Below the pieces are notes generated by a model. The model saw only the letters and a program-made list of their open reading frames with translations. It was not told the DNA's origin and searched no databases. From the NCBI GenBank assembly GCA_001303885.1, contig LJUE01000151.1, forward strand, positions 1-6,190: a stretch of 6,190 nucleotides of DNA. Reading direction: 5' to 3'. This DNA comes from Planctomycetes bacterium SM23_32. GTDB taxonomy: Bacteria > Planctomycetota > Brocadiia > SM23-32. Made by a program: the position numbers and the translations under genes. This document shows positions 5,224 through 6,190 of the stretch, piece by piece; positions within the stretch are counted from its first letter, which is position 1, and each line of letters opens with the position of its first letter.

Positions 5224-6190
5224 CTACCGGGCTTCGGCCAGGTCGGCCAGCTCCTCGCAGAGCCACCGGCAGGCCAGCAGGCTGCGGCCCAGGTGGTAGG
5301 CGCCTTTCCACATCCCCCCCTTCAGCAGCAGGGCCGGCGTCCCGTCGTAGTGCAGGTAGCCGAACCACTCGCCGAACTCGCGGTCCGGGAAGTGCGCGAA
5401 GCTCCAGTCGTGCAGCCGCACGAACCAGTCCCGGTGCCGCTTCTCGAACATCAGCCGGTAGGCGAGCAGCGTCGCGTGCAGGGCCTCGGCGTGTACCCAC
5501 CAGAGCTTCATGTCGTGCTCGAGCTGCTCGGGCGGCCGGCCTTCGGCGTCCACGAAGTAGAAGAGGCCCCCATGCTCGGCGTCCCAGCCCAGGTCGAGTG
5601 ACCAGTCGAGCACTTTCGAGGCGGCGTAGATCATGCCCTTGTCGTCGCGCCTGCTGCCTTCCTGCATCAGCAGGGCGGCCGTCTCGATGGCGTGGCCCGG
5701 GCAGACGCAGCGCCCTTCCGGCAGGTCCAGCCGCTCGCCGTGCAGCCCCACGGTCTCCACCAGCGCCCGCTGTTCGAGCTTGACGAAATCGTTGAGCAGC
5801 TCGACGACCGCTCGGCCGGCCACCTCCTCGTAGAGCGGGTCGTCGGAGCGCCCGCCCATCTCCTGGCAGACCGCCAGCAGCATCATGGGCACGGCGTGGG
5901 AGCGCGTCTCGCGCACGCCCGGGACGCGCTTGGGCGGCAGCCTGCCCGGCGTGCCGAGGCAGTCCATGACGCTGCGGAACAGGGACTGCGCCCGCTCGAG
6001 CGACTCGGCGTCGCCGGCGGCCTGCGCGTACTCCGCCAGCGCCAGGACGCCGAACATCTCGGTGAACAGGTAGCGGCGCTTGCGCAGGGGCCGCCCTTCG
6101 GCAGTGAGCAGGAAGAACATGCGCCCGTCCTCGTCGAACGCGTGGCGCCGCAGGAACTCGCAGCCCATCCGGGCCAGCTCAAGCCACTCC
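5224..6190 (-). CDS. N-acylglucosamine 2-epimerase (AGE) family protein, N-terminus missing
   Basis: An (alpha/alpha)6-barrel sugar 2-epimerase/isomerase family member, probably cytoplasmic. The frame is open to the window edge: 321 residues are visible, and EWLELAR before the first visible Met continues the family pattern, so that Met is not the start. Family landmarks, numbered from the first visible residue, are FLRRHAFDEDGR (12-23), LFTEMFGVLALAEY (41-54), RETRSHAVPMML (93-104), PGHAIE (164-169, H166), KLWWVHAEAL (228-237, E235) and GGMWKGAYH (291-299, H299). The spacings H166-E235 (69) and E235-H299 (64) equal those of the catalytic H239, E308 and H372 recalled for the Anabaena enzyme. 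This implies that about 70 residues are missing and that the active site is intact. The exact substrate (N-acetylglucosamine, glucose, mannose or cellobiose) cannot be read. It converges on the small membrane-protein gene; no link to the stress genes is evident. Confidence 0.88.
   Translation of the reverse strand, partial: EWLELARMGCEFLRRHAFDEDGRMFFLLTAEGRPLRKRRYLFTEMFGVLALAEYAQAAGDAESLERAQSLFRSVMDCLGTPGRLPPKRVPGVRETRSHAVPMMLLAVCQEMGGRSDDPLYEEVAGRAVVELLNDFVKLEQRALVETVGLHGERLDLPEGRCVCPGHAIETAALLMQEGSRRDDKGMIYAASKVLDWSLDLGWDAEHGGLFYFVDAEGRPPEQLEHDMKLWWVHAEALHATLLAYRLMFEKRHRDWFVRLHDWSFAHFPDREFGEWFGYLHYDGTPALLLKGGMWKGAYHLGRSLLACRWLCEELADLAEAR

Noticed and set aside
5598..6073. Short plus-strand frames opposite the epimerase gene
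   Set aside because: Ser/Arg/Pro-rich shadows of the epimerase reading frame, without ribosome sites.
1..6190. Search for tRNA, rRNA, CRISPR arrays, insertion sequences and riboswitches
   Set aside because: No tRNA-like cloverleaf, regularly spaced repeat, transposase motif or recognisable riboswitch core was seen by eye; the roughly 75-nt mscS leader and 82-bp pre-corA gap show no known Mg2+ riboswitch features I can support.

Overview
This is a GC-rich bacterial window (roughly two-thirds G+C by eye). It is gene-dense, with good Shine-Dalgarno sites before most genes and the strong third-position GC bias that gives long antisense shadow frames. Nothing mobile, no RNA gene and no CRISPR array is visible. 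A proteobacterial-type PspA/PspF pair, a Thermotoga-like CorA, doubled MscS channels and an AGE-type epimerase do not fix the taxon. A GC-rich planctomycete-like lineage or a deltaproteobacterium-like lineage would both fit, and this is only a guess.

Left part (1-1591): a divergent phage-shock module. The 5' part of pspA (minus strand, cut by the window edge) faces pspF (plus strand). The 198-bp gap holds a well-spaced sigma-54 promoter for pspA, a sigma-70-like promoter for pspF, and two 5-bp-spaced inverted repeats placed where PspF enhancer sites would be expected. They overlap the pspF promoter, so the whole activation and autoregulation switch can be read from the DNA.

Middle (1628-4851): three minus-strand genes that probably form one transcription unit, in the order mscS-like channel A (GTG start at 4851), mscS-like channel B, then corA. 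The two channels are tandem paralogs sharing an unusual insertion in the beta domain. CorA is a close match to the structurally known Thermotoga type. corA converges on pspF with a 36-bp gap.

Right part (4852-6190): a 212-bp divergent promoter region with a perfect TATAAT on each strand. It drives the channel/corA unit leftward and a 50-residue single-span membrane protein rightward. The small gene converges, with only 7 bp between stop codons, on an N-acylglucosamine 2-epimerase-family gene whose 5' end lies beyond the window.

Taken together, most of the window looks like an inner-membrane integrity and ion-homeostasis neighbourhood: PspA repairs or buffers the membrane, MscS channels release solutes on tension, and CorA moves Mg2+. 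The sugar epimerase is probably an unrelated neighbour. The least described elements are the 50-residue membrane protein and the compact Psp switch next to an mscS-mscS-corA unit.
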